In this document: positions 23,710 to 36,200 of the stretch, one piece after another | How positions within the stretch are numbered: position 1 is the first letter of the stretch | How the letters are laid out: each line of letters starts with the position of its first letter | Source of the DNA: Melanocharis versteri | Taxonomy: Eukaryota; Chordata; Aves; Passeriformes; Melanocharitidae | Direction: 5' to 3' | Length of the DNA stretch: 64,000 nucleotides | Assembly (NCBI GenBank): GCA_013397845.1 | Contig: VZTG01003207.1 | Location: forward strand, 175,439-239,438 | Translations under genes and position numbers: made by a program | The notes under the pieces: model-generated | What the model saw: the letters and a program-made list of their open reading frames with translations, nothing else | The model's database searches: none | Told to the model about the DNA's origin: nothing

Positions 23710-26700
23710 AAAGGAGCACTGTCAACTCATTTAGGCCCATTATTTTGCACTAGAAGAAATGGCCTTTACAAAGCTCAGTGGAAGCACACTCTCATTCCAT
23801 CTTTAAGTAATCTTGAAGGTTTCAATTGCAGGGCTGTAAACCACAATGCAAAAAAGCACAGACAAATAGATCAGATCAGATATGAGACTGCCCAGACACA
23901 GAGTTCCCCTTGCCAAGCTGACTGCAGAGCAAAAATAGAAATGAACACTGCACATAATTATAGTATTTTACATTTCCACTTCTCTTTCCATCCTGAACAA
24001 TCCCCAAATGCACGCACATGTGCATGTGTGTGCATACAGAGGGGCAGGACATTGGGAAAATTCACTTATTTGTGAAAAAACCCAAGAAATTGTGGTCCAG
24101 TGGTAACAGCTTGTACTGAACCAAAGCCTTCATTAACACAAACACACACACACAAGCTCATAGAAAATCATTATAATGTGAAACAAGACTAAGCCAAGCC
24201 ACAGCAATCTGTAGATCAGCAGCTCCAGCACTTCTGCTGCTGCTCAGCATTTCCCCCAAAACAGAAGATTAGAAACTGATCTTTTATTAGCTCTCGCCCT
24301 CTGGTTTCCCAGTGAAGCCCAAGGTGCCAATTCCACTTTGCTACCACAGGGCAGGGGCAGCTGTGCAAGTGTTGATCCAGTCTTCCCTTCTCCCACTGTA
24401 GAGCGCTTTGCAGTCTGTAAGCAGGCACATCCCCCAGCCCTGTGGGCTGCACCAGCCCCATTCTGCAGACAGCAGAGCATCTGAACAGGGGAACCAAAGC
24501 CAGGGACAGTGCTCAAACCACAGTGCTCTTCTTCTCCTCCTGACAAAAGAGCCTGTACCACAAACAAAGGCCCGTTCTCTACTTTGTGCCACCCAAGGCG
24601 CTCTGAGCAAGGATGAAAAGAGCAAGGAAAGAGCACTGGAAGAGAAGCAGGAGCAGAGACCTGACGCTCTAGCAGAAACCTTCAACTTTCTCAGGAGGCT
24701 AGGAGGCAGGGGAGGGAAGAGCAGGCGCTAGCTCACACCTCAGCCTGGGATGCTGGGTCACTCCTTTCTCCTTCCTGTGTGTCTGTGGAAAGTCAGTCTC
24801 ATCTTCCACATATTAAATGTCTCACAGCAGTTTTAAACTCCCATCTGAGCACACAGGCATTTCAAGGCTGGTATGTGGCCAAGCACATGAAGAATGGGGG
24901 TAGGAAGTTCAAGAGGAGACAGAGAAGGAAGCAGCTCTGAAGCACTACAGAAGTGAACTAATAGGTCAGAAGCAGGAGAGGAAACAGTCCAAGGTTATGA
25001 AACGATATAACAGCTGGCTTGAGAAAGCCGTGATTTTTTTTTAAATGAAAAACAGGAATCTCACCAACAAAACAATGTAATCAAGTGTAGTACACAACTA
25101 CCTGTTCAGGGAAGAGCCTGAGCCCTTACACTAGCATGAGGCCAATATCTGCCTTTGATGCCCCTCAGAAGAATCTGTTCACTCAGCAACATACTGCAGC
25201 CACCTCTAAAGCTCAGTGAATGACTGGTCCATGCCCCTCGTGGCAGGTATTTTGGGGAAGAAAGAGATTTTGTCAAGGACTCTGCAACAACACTCTCCCC
25301 TATACCTAAGGAAACAGTCGTGGGATTGCCATCATCCAGAGAGGACTCCAGGTTTTAATAAGGTCACATCTGAAAGAGCCCCACCTAATAAGCTGCATGG
25401 AAGTCAATTTATCGACCTCAGCACATGAAGTTGTGGTTGCAGGGTGTGTAGGTAATTCATACCTGATGCTCAAGGCCATCCCCTCTGGCTACAAATGGAA
25501 GACCAATGTGATTTCTTAAATTTCATTTAGTTTAGTAATCCAGTGCATTATTCAGGAATGCAAGGAAGAGCTTGGTTAAAACAAGATTTTTATTTTGACA
25601 ATGTCACTTTAAAAACAAATAGCTGTCTGCTCAGTTCCCTTAGCAGGAGACAGCAGGTGCTCAGCTGGCTGATTTAGCAGCAGCCACAACCGCCACCACG
25701 AGCTGCTGGGTGCAGTTCACAGGCTGCAATTCCCAATTCCCCCGATGCAGATTCCCAAGGAGGGGGAAGGGCTAAGGAAGCGAGAGGAAAGGCAAGGGGG
25801 TGAGCTTGGGATGAAGTGTTATTGAATTAATGAACAAACCTCACTGGCACTTCCCTGGGACACCCTCACTGGGCTGACTGGCACCTATGTCAGCTGCCTT
25901 CCCCCAGCCTTGTGTGCACACCTTCCTGCATTAGGGAATTAAACTCCTTTCACCCCTCCTTCCCCCTCAGGAAATAACATGCCCACTTCTTAAATGCATG
26001 CAACACCAGCAAGATACTCCGTGACCTTCTGAGACCTTCCCCAATGGCCTCGTTTTATGGAAACCAGTGTCCTCAGTAAACAACTAGAAAGCAAGAAGAC
26101 CATGTTGCACAGCCTTGTGCCTACAGAAAATCAGGACTATGGAAATGCATCTTGGAAGAGGGTATGGTACAGCTAGAGGCCTGTGGCATGAGATTGTTAG
26201 AGACGACCTCACAATAATCTTTAAAATTAAAAATAGGCATGTGCACATGACTTTGTGATTTGGTTTTTGTTGTAGTTTGGCGATTGTATTTTTTAAAACA
26301 TACAACGTAAAAATGTCAAGACAAAAATTCTGGTCATTCCCTTTACCTCACCCATTTTGCCCATCCAGCATTGAGAGTTTTTTCTAGACTGAAAGACTAT
26401 GAGAATTGGTGGGAGAAGAAAATTAATCTCCCGAACAGTGAGAAACCAAAAGCTGTGTTGTTAAAAGGGAATGGGATTTTACTCAGCCCACAACAAATTC
26501 TGGACGGTCTTCACTTGATTTTGCTACTGTCCATACCAAGACCTGTATTTATTGAGTTGCTTTAAGCTGCAGACAGGCAAAATTCTCTTACCTACAATTA
26601 AAGTATTAGCGCTCACAGAAACATCCATTATACCTCAGTAGCAGTTCTCTAAGGCCTCCAAAAAATTAAAACACAGAGCACACATTACTCTTTATTGCAG

Positions 26701-29700
26701 CCTTAGATATATCAGGCTTGATGACAGCACCATTTTTTAAAGCCATTATGATGGGGTGAATGGGGGAGATAAACTGGTACAAGCCTAGTTTAAAACAAAC
26801 AATCCCTTTGGGTCATCTGTAAAACTAATCTAGACTTGACACTAGAAAGCATGCTCAAGGAGAGAAACAAAAACCTTCCATTTTTTTTATAAGCATATTA
26901 TCAGAGGCTTGAGTAAAAATAATAATATATGAGTGTATTAGCTCATGTTATTGTTGGCTACTCAAGCAAAGTAGGACTTCGACAACCCAGAATTTACAGG
27001 GCTGGGAGCCTGGTGGGTCCCTGGTTTTTATTTTGTGCCAATTCACATTCACTCATGCTCCTGGGTAAGTGATGATGCCGTCAGCAACTTCAGTCCAACT
27101 GGAAAAGTGGGTTAAGATAGCAGTGGACACTCATCAAAAACTAGGTCTTGCCCACAGAGGGGCACACAGGAGAAGCAAGCTGAAGCACCTTAAGTGGATG
27201 GGTAAAATGACATAAACACTCGTATGGACAGATTTATACAGAATGCAAATGTATCCCTGATTTGCCTGCTTCACTACTAAACCTATTTTTACTCAATCAG
27301 CTGAAAGTTAATTTCAATCTAAATGAGGGTATGGTCAGATCAGCCAAGCAATCGGGTCAGCGCAGACTAACAAGTTGTTGTCCTTTCAGATAGATATCAG
27401 TAACTCGCCATATGTGCTTCCAGTCTTCTGCAACACAAAGAAACTTACAGTATCCTCTGAGAAATCTCCCACGAACTGTTTTTGTGAGACTTAAAAATCA
27501 GAGGGGCCAGTCTGGCTGGGAGTCAGCAATCTGGTACGTTGGCAGGGGCAGGCTACAAAGGATATCCCAAGAGCTGCCAGTCTAGCACAATTTCTTGGCT
27601 CCAAAATTAAATAGACATCAAATTTTTAATTTTCCCCAAAAAACGCAGCTTTGACCCTGTAGGGAGACTGCCTTGGGAACACCCAGAGAAGTTTGCCACT
27701 ACGAAGAGGCCTATCTGCTGCGGGACGTTTTCCAGCCGCTCAGAAACAAGGAGCCAGGCGAGCGCTGTTGCCAATTCACACACGCTACTCCAGGACTGGG
27801 CAGCGACTCAAGAAAATGACTTCCTGACATCCTCCCAGCAGTGACCCCAGCCATGCACCGGCCTCAAAAGATGTTAACATGCCTTTATGGCTTTGACAAG
27901 AGATGCCTCACATGCGTTGGCTTCCTTACTTGGAGGAGGCCCCACAAGCCATGTGGGCTCAACACTGGGTGGACAGATCTCCTGTAAGTGGACATTGAGA
28001 GATGAGCTTGTCACTGAATGGAGGGGAAATACAGAGCTGGCACAGTAGCTGTTTCTTGAAGAACAACAAGTTGCTGGCAGCAGGGAAAGCCCTAGTTTGG
28101 TGTCTACCTGACTTTCAGTCCTTCCTGCCCTAGGGTTACATCACCCTTGACTGGGATTTTGTGAGAATGAGAACACAAGGACAGAAGAGAGAGGTGTCAC
28201 TGCTCCCCCAACCCTCCCGCACCAGGAGTCGGCCGGGTGTGGATTCAATCCTGACCACACCATAACCCTTCCAGCCAAACTGCCAACGTGTCACGAGCGC
28301 CATTCTCTCCTGGCAGTTCTGTCTAATCAGCACACACCAAGTGCCAGGGTTCCTTGCTGTTTGCTCTCTCCCCCTCTCACCAGGGCTATGCAGCATTAAT
28401 GTTTCACCGGCAGCTCTCGCTCTCCTCACAGCCCCATCAAGCACATCTCTGCTCTGACCTACTACCCCAGGCACCTGGCTCCTGACCCTCACAACTCTCA
28501 GCTGCCCCAGCCTCGCCGCCCCTCAATCCCGGCACTGCTCTGCATGCCTTTGGAACAGGAAAGCTGCAAAACCCCTCATCGCCCCAGGCAGCCGGCTCGG
28601 ACCACCAGCCTCATCCTGCCTGCAGCTTAACTAGCACATTAAGGCTGGAAGGGGAAAATGCCCAGCGCCCTCCCTGCATCCCCACCAGACCCCTCCCTTC
28701 CCCAGCTTGCCACCATAGCGTAAACCCTTTTGTCTCTCACCAGAAATACAGCAATTATTTCAGAAAAATCTCTCCCCTCACCACTGGTAGAAATACCATA
28801 GTCTGAGACAGTAGCTCTCTTGATGATTGCAGACAGTGGAATATTCCAGAAAAAAAGGAAGATTTGGGGAGGGGGAGGGGAGGAGGTATCTGGGATCCAA
28901 TCTTTCTCTCCCTGCCAATCCCCTCCATCTCTAGCAGATTTCATTTTTATCAACAGGATTTCTGTGAAATTTTCACTCAATCCTCCCTCTCTCCCATTTC
29001 AACTCCCAGCTAAGCTCAAAGGTGCACAAGAATAACATGCTGCTACCTTTTTCTCACAGGCTGGACAAATAAGTCCTCAGCTAGCCACATGGAAGCCATT
29101 AAAAATACATTAACATACCCAGCAGGGCCTGTCACTTTTTCTTTTCCTCCCCCCCCCCCACTCCCTTCTTCTTAAACACAGAGAAGGAAGAAATCTTGCC
29201 ACAGTAACAAGAGGTTTTCATCAAGTCTCATTACCTCAAGCACAGCCGTGCACCACAGCCCCCACAGAGAACAGCCTTCGGTTCCCGCTGTCATTAAAGG
29301 AACGAAGATCTTAAACAAAAATTAAACCCTGGACAGCAGGAAGTTGGGAGCACATGAATGGATCAGGCAGGGAAGGCGAGAAACCTGAGGGGAAGAGCAG
29401 GAGCAGAGCCACCAGACAGGGCTCCACTCTAGCAGCTTGGGAGGGATGGGGCAGGTTAAATGTGTCCCACAGAGAAGGGCAGAGGGAAGCATTTTCAACA
29501 TTTTGAGCCTGCGTCGAGGTATGCTGTATTTCCCACACTTAGTGACACAGCAACATCCTGGAACATTAATAAGGCACAGGGTAAAACCAGACCAGCAATT
29601 ATGATAAAAAAAGCACAAAACTCTGTCTCAGTCTGAGATGCTCCACAAAAGGATGATTTTGCACACTTTGACACATGTCCATTTTTACTCCAGGGGATCC

Positions 29701-31835
29701 TCATCCCTTCCAAACAGCATCGTGTCCCATGCATCCCGGAGAGGCTGCACAGCACATCTTAACCTGCAGCAGCTGCTCTAAGCCTGAGGCAGGTGGCCAC
29801 TGGTGTTTAATAGCTCAGGAGGAGGGTTGGAAGGGCGGAGGCAGCAACTCTACATTTAAACAAGGGATTTCTATACCAGGGGGTTGTTAGTCAAAGGGCT
29901 ATCAAGTCAAAGTGCTCTTAAACCGTAGTTTTTCAAGTATTTCTTTGAGCAAATCACTGGGTTAAGCAGCTTTCCTCTCCACCTTGGCTACTTTAATCCA
30001 GATCAATTCCCTGATCCAGTTCAATGTGCAGCAGCACGTTCAGCTGCACTGGCACAGCTGAACAAGTAGCTCAGGAGCAGCAGCAGGGACTGCTGAAAAC
30101 AACCCTCATAAAACAACACCCTTGGATTCAACAGGCATGACACTTAGACCCAGGGGAGCAAGACACTGCATGCAAACCCCATGAAAACAAAGGGAAGAGG
30201 GATACTTCATACATGGTTAACAGGGAAGAGATGAGCTGAGTCAGAGGACATAAATGAAAAATCTGATGATAGTGTGGCCATGTTTTATGCACCTCTAGAC
30301 AAGACAGAAGTTTAATTTCTCCCATGGGAATGGAGAAAAGCAAAAAGCTCTCCCTTGTGAAGTGAGCAGTACAGTCAGGAAAGCCAGAGCTTGCAGAAGA
30401 ACCAACAATGGCAAAGCACCGATGAAAGGTGGACCAAGACCTCTGAGGATCAAGGAGGATAGGAACCCACAGCTGGTGAAGAATTAGAACTGTGTGGGAA
30501 CACCAGAGAAATAACTCAGTGTCAGAGCAGTGAGGAGCAGAAGGGAGCCAGGACATGAACTGGAGGACACAGAGGCAGGATGAGGATATAGAGAGTCCAC
30601 ACTGGACACAGAGGAGGGGGTCAGGAGAAACAGTAAGAAAGCTACTTCAGATCTCTGGTGTCACAACCATTCCAGCTGTGAACCATCTAATGGGTCAGTG
30701 TCCAAACAGTTCATACACCCCGTGGTTCTGGAGTAATTACATCCATTTTTTAAAAAGACATCACATAACAAGGTCTACCAAAATTATAGAAGCAGATAGG
30801 AGAGTACTTACTGTACTAGAAACAGACTAGAAAACAGTGTCAATTTCATAACAATACGATGCAAGTCAAAGATATATTTGCCTCTGCAGCACTGAAACGT
30901 GCCCTACTCATCCCACCTTGGAAATAGAATGCAAGGAAGTGAGAAGGTTCAGCAAGAAAGAGATCTGAAAAGTATCAAATGTTTTCATGAAGTCCACATG
31001 CGCAAAACAACAGCCACCTCCTGGGGAGGGAAGTCTTCTAGTGCCACCATACTATAGCACGTATAGGGCTGTGACACAGTGGGTGCATGCTGTTCTCCCC
31101 AGGAAACCTGTCCATCTGCTCTCAGCCAGCCACCACAACCTGGCCTAACTGCCACCAGCCTTGGAGGAATCACTTCTTGAGGAGCTAGCAAGGCAGACTC
31201 TTCACCCACACCTGCCAAACTGGATACACTGCACACAGAGTCTTCATTGCCGAGCCTCATGGTTGGTATTTCCACAGCCTTGCAGACGAACAGCTTGGCT
31301 GGGTTGCTCTTCCTTGCTGCTTCAACATAGATAGCACAAACTCTGTCATGTAAAAGAAATCGAAAGCCCTGCTTTAAACTGATTGCAGGAATATACTGGA
31401 GTCTTACCCACACTTTCGGATTTGACAGCAACAGAATTAGGTCATGGGATAGCTGTGCTGTAACAGATTCCTTGGACTTGGCTCTATCCAAGGTAGAGAC
31501 ACACACGGATGCTGCTTCAGTGTGTATTTCCTTACTTGCCAGCAGCTTGGATTCTTGAAAACCTACTCGTGTGACGAGTCCGTCTCAGATCACAAGTCAG
31601 GCCCTTGATGTAGGCTCACAGATCTCAACTTCTGCAACAGCCTCCAACAGCAGCACTAAGGACAGTGGAGTTTGAGCCAAGGTACAGCTGCCTACAGCTG
31701 AAACAGGCCTACAATAAATGCCAGAGGAGGAGGAGCAGGCTCCAGGCAGCACGTGCAAAGAAGGCATTGGTATTGATGCAGGCTAAGGTCATCCCAGGGA
31801 CCAGCAGTCTGAAACCCATGATTAAAGGCCCATCA
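23710..31835. other. noncoding stretch
   Basis: No gene is supported over these eight kilobases. A G-rich run with four G tracts lies at 28866-28886 and a poly-C run at about 29146-29160. The 173-codon minus-strand frame 30985-31506 is the only long frame. It contains a donor-like GTAAGACTCC at about 31400-31409 but has no recognisable domain. Confidence 0.4.
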
Positions 31836-31960
31836 AGAAATGTTTCCTGACAGAAAAGTCTATTAGGCTGTGGGACAGACTCCCATGGGAAGCAGAAGAA
31901 GCCTCATCCCACTTCTCTGTAAGGAGTGATGGGACAGGCAGTAGGGAGCCAAGCCCTAAG
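31836..31960 (+). mobile_element. possible CR1/L3 LINE 3'-end relic
   Basis: The words 'atgtttcctgacagaaaag', 'tctattaggctgtgggacag' and 'actcccatgggaagcagaag' follow the order of the CR1/L3 LINE 3' region ('...aggcactggaacaggctgcccagggaggtggtggag...'). The segment is short and decayed and has no terminal repeat. Confidence 0.35.
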
Positions 31961-32782
31961 ACTGGTGAGATTGCCTGATAGGGACAGTCTCATAAGATGC
32001 CTCAGGAGTAACACAGACTTAAGAAATTTCCTCTGCCCCTCCTGCAAAACATCTCCTCCCCAGTTCTGCTGACACTGCTGCTCGCAAGGCAGCACCATGG
32101 ACTAGATCACTGTAGCCTGGGTCATATCACATATTTGGAGGAATGGGGCTTCTAACCCACAGCAGGTAACTAATGTATGTTACAGCATGGTCCTGCCAGT
32201 GGCTGCAACTCCAAAACCAATGGGATGATGGTGGCACAGGACAGGAATGAGAGGTGAGGAAATAAGAATTTCTTAGGCCGTGCTACAGGCATCTTTATAT
32301 TAACTCTGTGTGCATGAAATCATGCAAAGAAAGCAGTGGAGGATGCAAGTAGGGTGGAGGGTGTTTACTAAACTATGATTGAGTACGGTCAGACTTGTGT
32401 CATAGGATATGGCCTAACATATACGGAGATTATCTTAATCTACAGCAGGTAATGGCCCTGTTGATAATATATACAGTATCAAGTAAGTTTCTGACACGCT
32501 GGACTGGCACTAACTTAAGTGTTTGACGTCTGAAAAACTGTCTCTCTTTACACTTTATTAAACATTTAGTTGCATCCCTTACAAATTTCCTTTTTTCTAT
32601 TTTTTGAATGGGAAAAGATCAGCTTGGTCTTGAACTGTGCAGATCAACAGGAATGCTTATTTTGCCATATTTAAAGCTAGCAGATGCCTATCTCCCTTTT
32701 GGTTTGGGGTTTTCTTGTTGCTGTTGTTATGGTTTTTGAGGTTTTTTTTGTTTGGGGATGTGGGGAGAAGAGGTGTTAAGGA

Positions 32783-32824
32783 TTCAAAAATTAATGTCTC
32801 ACAAAGTTCAAAATTAATGTCTCA
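32783..32824 (+). repeat. two-copy tandem repeat, period 24
   Basis: TTCAAAAATTAATGTCTCA at 32783-32801 recurs with one A deleted at 32807-32824. This is a local duplication in an AT-rich stretch. Confidence 0.7.
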
Positions 32825-33484
32825 ACTTGTAACACACTTCCCCTCTCCCACAACACTGGCTGCAGAAGCTACCCACGGCTGACACCACTCCTGAAGCTCC
32901 ATATGGTTCTGCTTCCCTTCACTTTTCCTCAGCCTAACAAACTTTGGCACTACTCAGATTTTCCTGGTCCTAAGGAAACAGGAGAGATTCAAACAATTCC
33001 AGTTTCTCCTTCCTTTGCTTTTACAGAGCTCCCATGGTACCATCTGTGAAAAACCTATTGTAATGGCAAAGCGTAAAGGCAAACTTGTCTGAATACCATT
33101 GGTGGTGTAGAGTCTTTCATACTGCATTCAATATTGGTAACAATTACTTACATTGCATTAGAGTTGAAGGACTTCAGTAACATCAGGGCACCTCAAGCTC
33201 AGCACAGCTTACACATACAGCAACAAATGTCTGTGCCTGACTAACAGGCCAGTAAAGTTTTTTAAGGTAGAAAGGCTTCAAAACAGATCGTCATTTTAAA
33301 GCACCCATGAGCTGACAACAGCTTGTACAATTATCACAAACCGCTCAAAAAAAAGCTTCCAGCACACCTGGGAAGTAACCATGTACACAGTAAGTACCCT
33401 GTATGCACCATAACTCAGCAAGTGCTTTTTGCAGCTCCCTTCTACACTCAGTCATGAAGGATATAGATCATTACAGCCTCCAGC

Positions 33485-33600
33485 TATAGAGCTTTAGCTC
33501 AGAGAGTAGCAGCTCACACTTTTAGCTCTGGAGATCCCCAGTTCAATCTGCTGCATGTCAGCCAAGAGGGCAGCTGTCATATAATTACAGCCACAACTTT
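33485..33600 (+). repeat. tRNA-derived SINE relic (A-box and B-box visible)
   Basis: TTAGCTCAGAGAGTAGC (33494-33510) matches a pol III A-box/D-arm (TAGCTCAGNNGGTAGAGC). CAGTTCAATCTGC (33540-33552) matches a B-box/T-arm (GGTTCGANTCC) with a CpG-decay C-to-A/T change. Their distance and the CTCTGGAGATCCCC between them suit a tRNA-like fold. The following 'gccaagagggcagctgtcat' would be the SINE body. It is too degraded for a working tRNA, and the 5' acceptor stem is not paired. The family is not identified; it does not follow MIR. Confidence 0.55.
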
Positions 33601-34439
33601 GCATGTGAAAAAGTAGGGAGAGCGAACAGAGATCTTATTATAGAATTCTAGTTGCAACCTGCTGAACAGCTCCCTATTTAAAGTAACTTCTCGTAAAGAA
33701 GAGGGAGAGGGGGCCAAAAAAAAAGGAAAAAGAGGAAAGAGAATCTTCCAACTCAGCTTCCCAATTCACTCTGTTTTGCAGAACAAATCAGTGCTGCTTT
33801 GCAGTCTTCTGTTACAAATGCATATGTACACTAGATGAAGCACACAAGTGCAGAGCCAGGAGTAAGGCTCCCGGCTTATCAGTCCAAAAAAGAGGAAAAG
33901 GAAAAAAAATTCTCATTGCTGCAGCTGAGGCATCTAAAGTCCAACAAGGCATCACAGTTTCTTTCTGAACTATAACCATTCTGCAGCAGCCAACCTATTT
34001 AGTTATACAATTTAAGTATTAAAATTTAAGATCAAAGAATCTTAAGTCAGTTACATCCTATTTTCTTCAAACTGTACATACAAGCTCTCAGGAAGATTTA
34101 ACAGAACAGAGAATCCAGGAAAAGTGTATGTTTAAAATACAAAGGTACAAACCATAGTGAAAAATTCACTCTCAAATTAAAAGTTCTTTTAGTGAGTGCA
34201 ACATACAACAACTAGACCAAGTTTCTTCTTATCCATTCATCTTTCTGCAGATCCTTCTGCACACACAGAGTCATTTTTGAGCCAAACTTTTTTGCTAGTC
34301 AAGGCAGTCAAAAACTAAATTGGAAACAATGTAATCCAGTTTTAAAGAAACATCCGTTTTCCCCCAAAAACACTTCTAGAAATCTATTTCAAGCTTAAGA
34401 TACAGATTCCTCACAGAACATTCTTTTCTTCTCGACAGT

Positions 34440-34468
34440 CCCATCCACCCATCCATCGATCCATCCAT
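34440..34468 (+). repeat. (CATC)n simple repeat
   Basis: Tandem CATC/CCAT units are interrupted by a CGAT. This short microsatellite gives the MDGSMDGWMG false peptide on the minus strand. Confidence 0.8.
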
Positions 34469-34579
34469 GACCCAGCAGTACAGAACCTGTGGGTCTCCCA
34501 CTGCCTGAGGTGAATCAACCACTTTGGACCACGAGTAACAAACAGGAGCTAACTGTCCAACTTCCTGCAAACTACTTAC

Positions 34580-34636
34580 CTCCTTGCTAAATACCACTGA
34601 AGCGGACCAATCTGACTCAAACTGTTCAGTACCTGC
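34580..34636 (-). CDS. candidate 57-nt internal coding exon, function unknown
   Basis: This is the best splice-bounded block in the window. On the minus strand a strong acceptor (GTGTTCTTGCAG) precedes it and a near-consensus donor GAG|GTAAGTAG follows. It is exactly 19 codons and open from the first base, reading AGTEQFESDWSASVVFSKE. A second frame is also open. It lies 13 kb downstream of the 47.9 kb first exon on the same strand, so it could be an internal exon of that gene. No homologue is recognised, and a cassette or untranslated exon is equally possible. Confidence 0.35.
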
Positions 34637-35748
34637 CTGCAAGAACACAGGCTTGCTGAAACACCTCAATTAGATCATGCATGCTACATCACTGGCCCTC
34701 CAAAGCTCCCTGAAACACAGCGCCATGCTTCCAACAAGATTTGAAGAAGTACCTGGTCTCCAGCCAAGCTGGAAGGTGTTCAGATCATTCCTAACACCAA
34801 GCACAAACCTGCAACAGTAAACTCCAGAACAGAATTCAGCAACACTGGATTTAAACCAGCTGAGCTCTCTGGTGACATTCTCTCATCAGCCTTGTTTCTG
34901 AAGACCCATTTTCATTTGGCTCAGTCTTCTGCTTCTCCCTTCAAGCAAGACCTACTCAGGAAACACACAAACTAGCTGACCATCTCCCTCCCTTTAGAAG
35001 AGAGTAAGAGACAGAATCAAGGACATGAAGCCCAGTTTTGAAGAAAGTTACATGCAGCTTCAGCACCACAGATACATTTGGGGTTGATTATGGACGTGCA
35101 GCAAAACCCTGGCTGGGCTCATCCCACTGGAGGACCCCATAAAAAACTCACCTTCCCCTCACCTCCTGCAACCAAGGAAAGCTCACAAACATCTGAGCCA
35201 CACTTGTCCAACAAAAGCAGTACAACCCTATGCAGAGATGACTGAAATGAAACACCATTATGCTATTTTTCTGTGAATTCAGCACTGCTAAAAGGTTCCA
35301 GATAGACATGCTCTGAACACCCAAATCCTCTGCCTACCTTGAGAACACATGCAGAGGGAACAGCAGCAAAACTCACACTCTTCTCATCTCTTCCAGCCTG
35401 CCAAGGCTGAAATGACTGACAAAGGTCCAAAATGAGGAACACACATAAATTATTAATATTGCACTAGTAGTCTCACTGTTGCAGTAACAGTCTGAAGACT
35501 TAACAGAGGCAGGCTCTGCAGGGAAATACTACTTTACTTCAAAATCATTCATTCAGGAAACTTACAGAGGAGAAAAGAATCACTCTGCAGAACATTCTGT
35601 CAAACCCCTCAGCTTTAAGACCCTTTATTTTTAAAGCAAAAACAATTTTAACAAGAACAGGAAATTGATGTGAAGCATAAGAAGCTTCAGATTTCAAGTG
35701 AGCAACACTGGAACAGCATTACTTCCGGACACAAATCCCAACACACAG

Positions 35749-35796
35749 ATCTTTTCATGTCTGACCTGGAAAGTCCATCCCACTTCTGAGAGCCAG
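35749..35796 (+). other. candidate 48-nt exon (weak)
   Basis: A perfect CAG|GTAAGTGTT donor closes this block on the plus strand. The acceptor before it (CCCAACACACAG) has a poor pyrimidine tract. The block is 16 open codons. With only one good splice signal it is more likely an unused donor. Confidence 0.12.
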
Positions 35797-36190
35797 GTAA
35801 GTGTTCTGCTTCTGCAGCCTCTCTGCTGGAACAGCCAAGTGGCATACCAGTGAGAGGATAATGGGGAGCCATGCTCTACCACTTGGAAGGGAGCCAAAAA
35901 GCCACTTCAGTTTGCTTCTCGGACTGCAACCTGTGCTTTACAACCATGCAAGGCTCTAGATTCACATTCCCACCAACTTTTTATTTCATTCCAGGTGTCA
36001 TGCAGTACCTGCTGCCACAGTAGCCACGCAACCACAGACAGCACACAGAGAGATGCAGCTTCCTACTGAAGCTGTGATGAGGGCCGTATTCGCCGCCTCT
36101 CCCCTATTGCAAGGGGAACAGTTTATGCAGGGGTATTAGTCTGTTTCACATTAATTTCAAGAACTAGGACAAATAACCTGAACTTTGACA

Positions 36191-36200
36191 TTTCCGGAAA
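36191..36200. promoter_or_regulatory. STAT/ETS-type palindrome TTTCCGGAAA
   Basis: A perfect ten-base palindrome contains the STAT pattern TTC-N3-GAA and two facing ETS GGAA cores around a CpG. It lies in an AT-rich stretch (36180-36480). Retention of the CpG outside an island is mildly notable. Confidence 0.3.
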
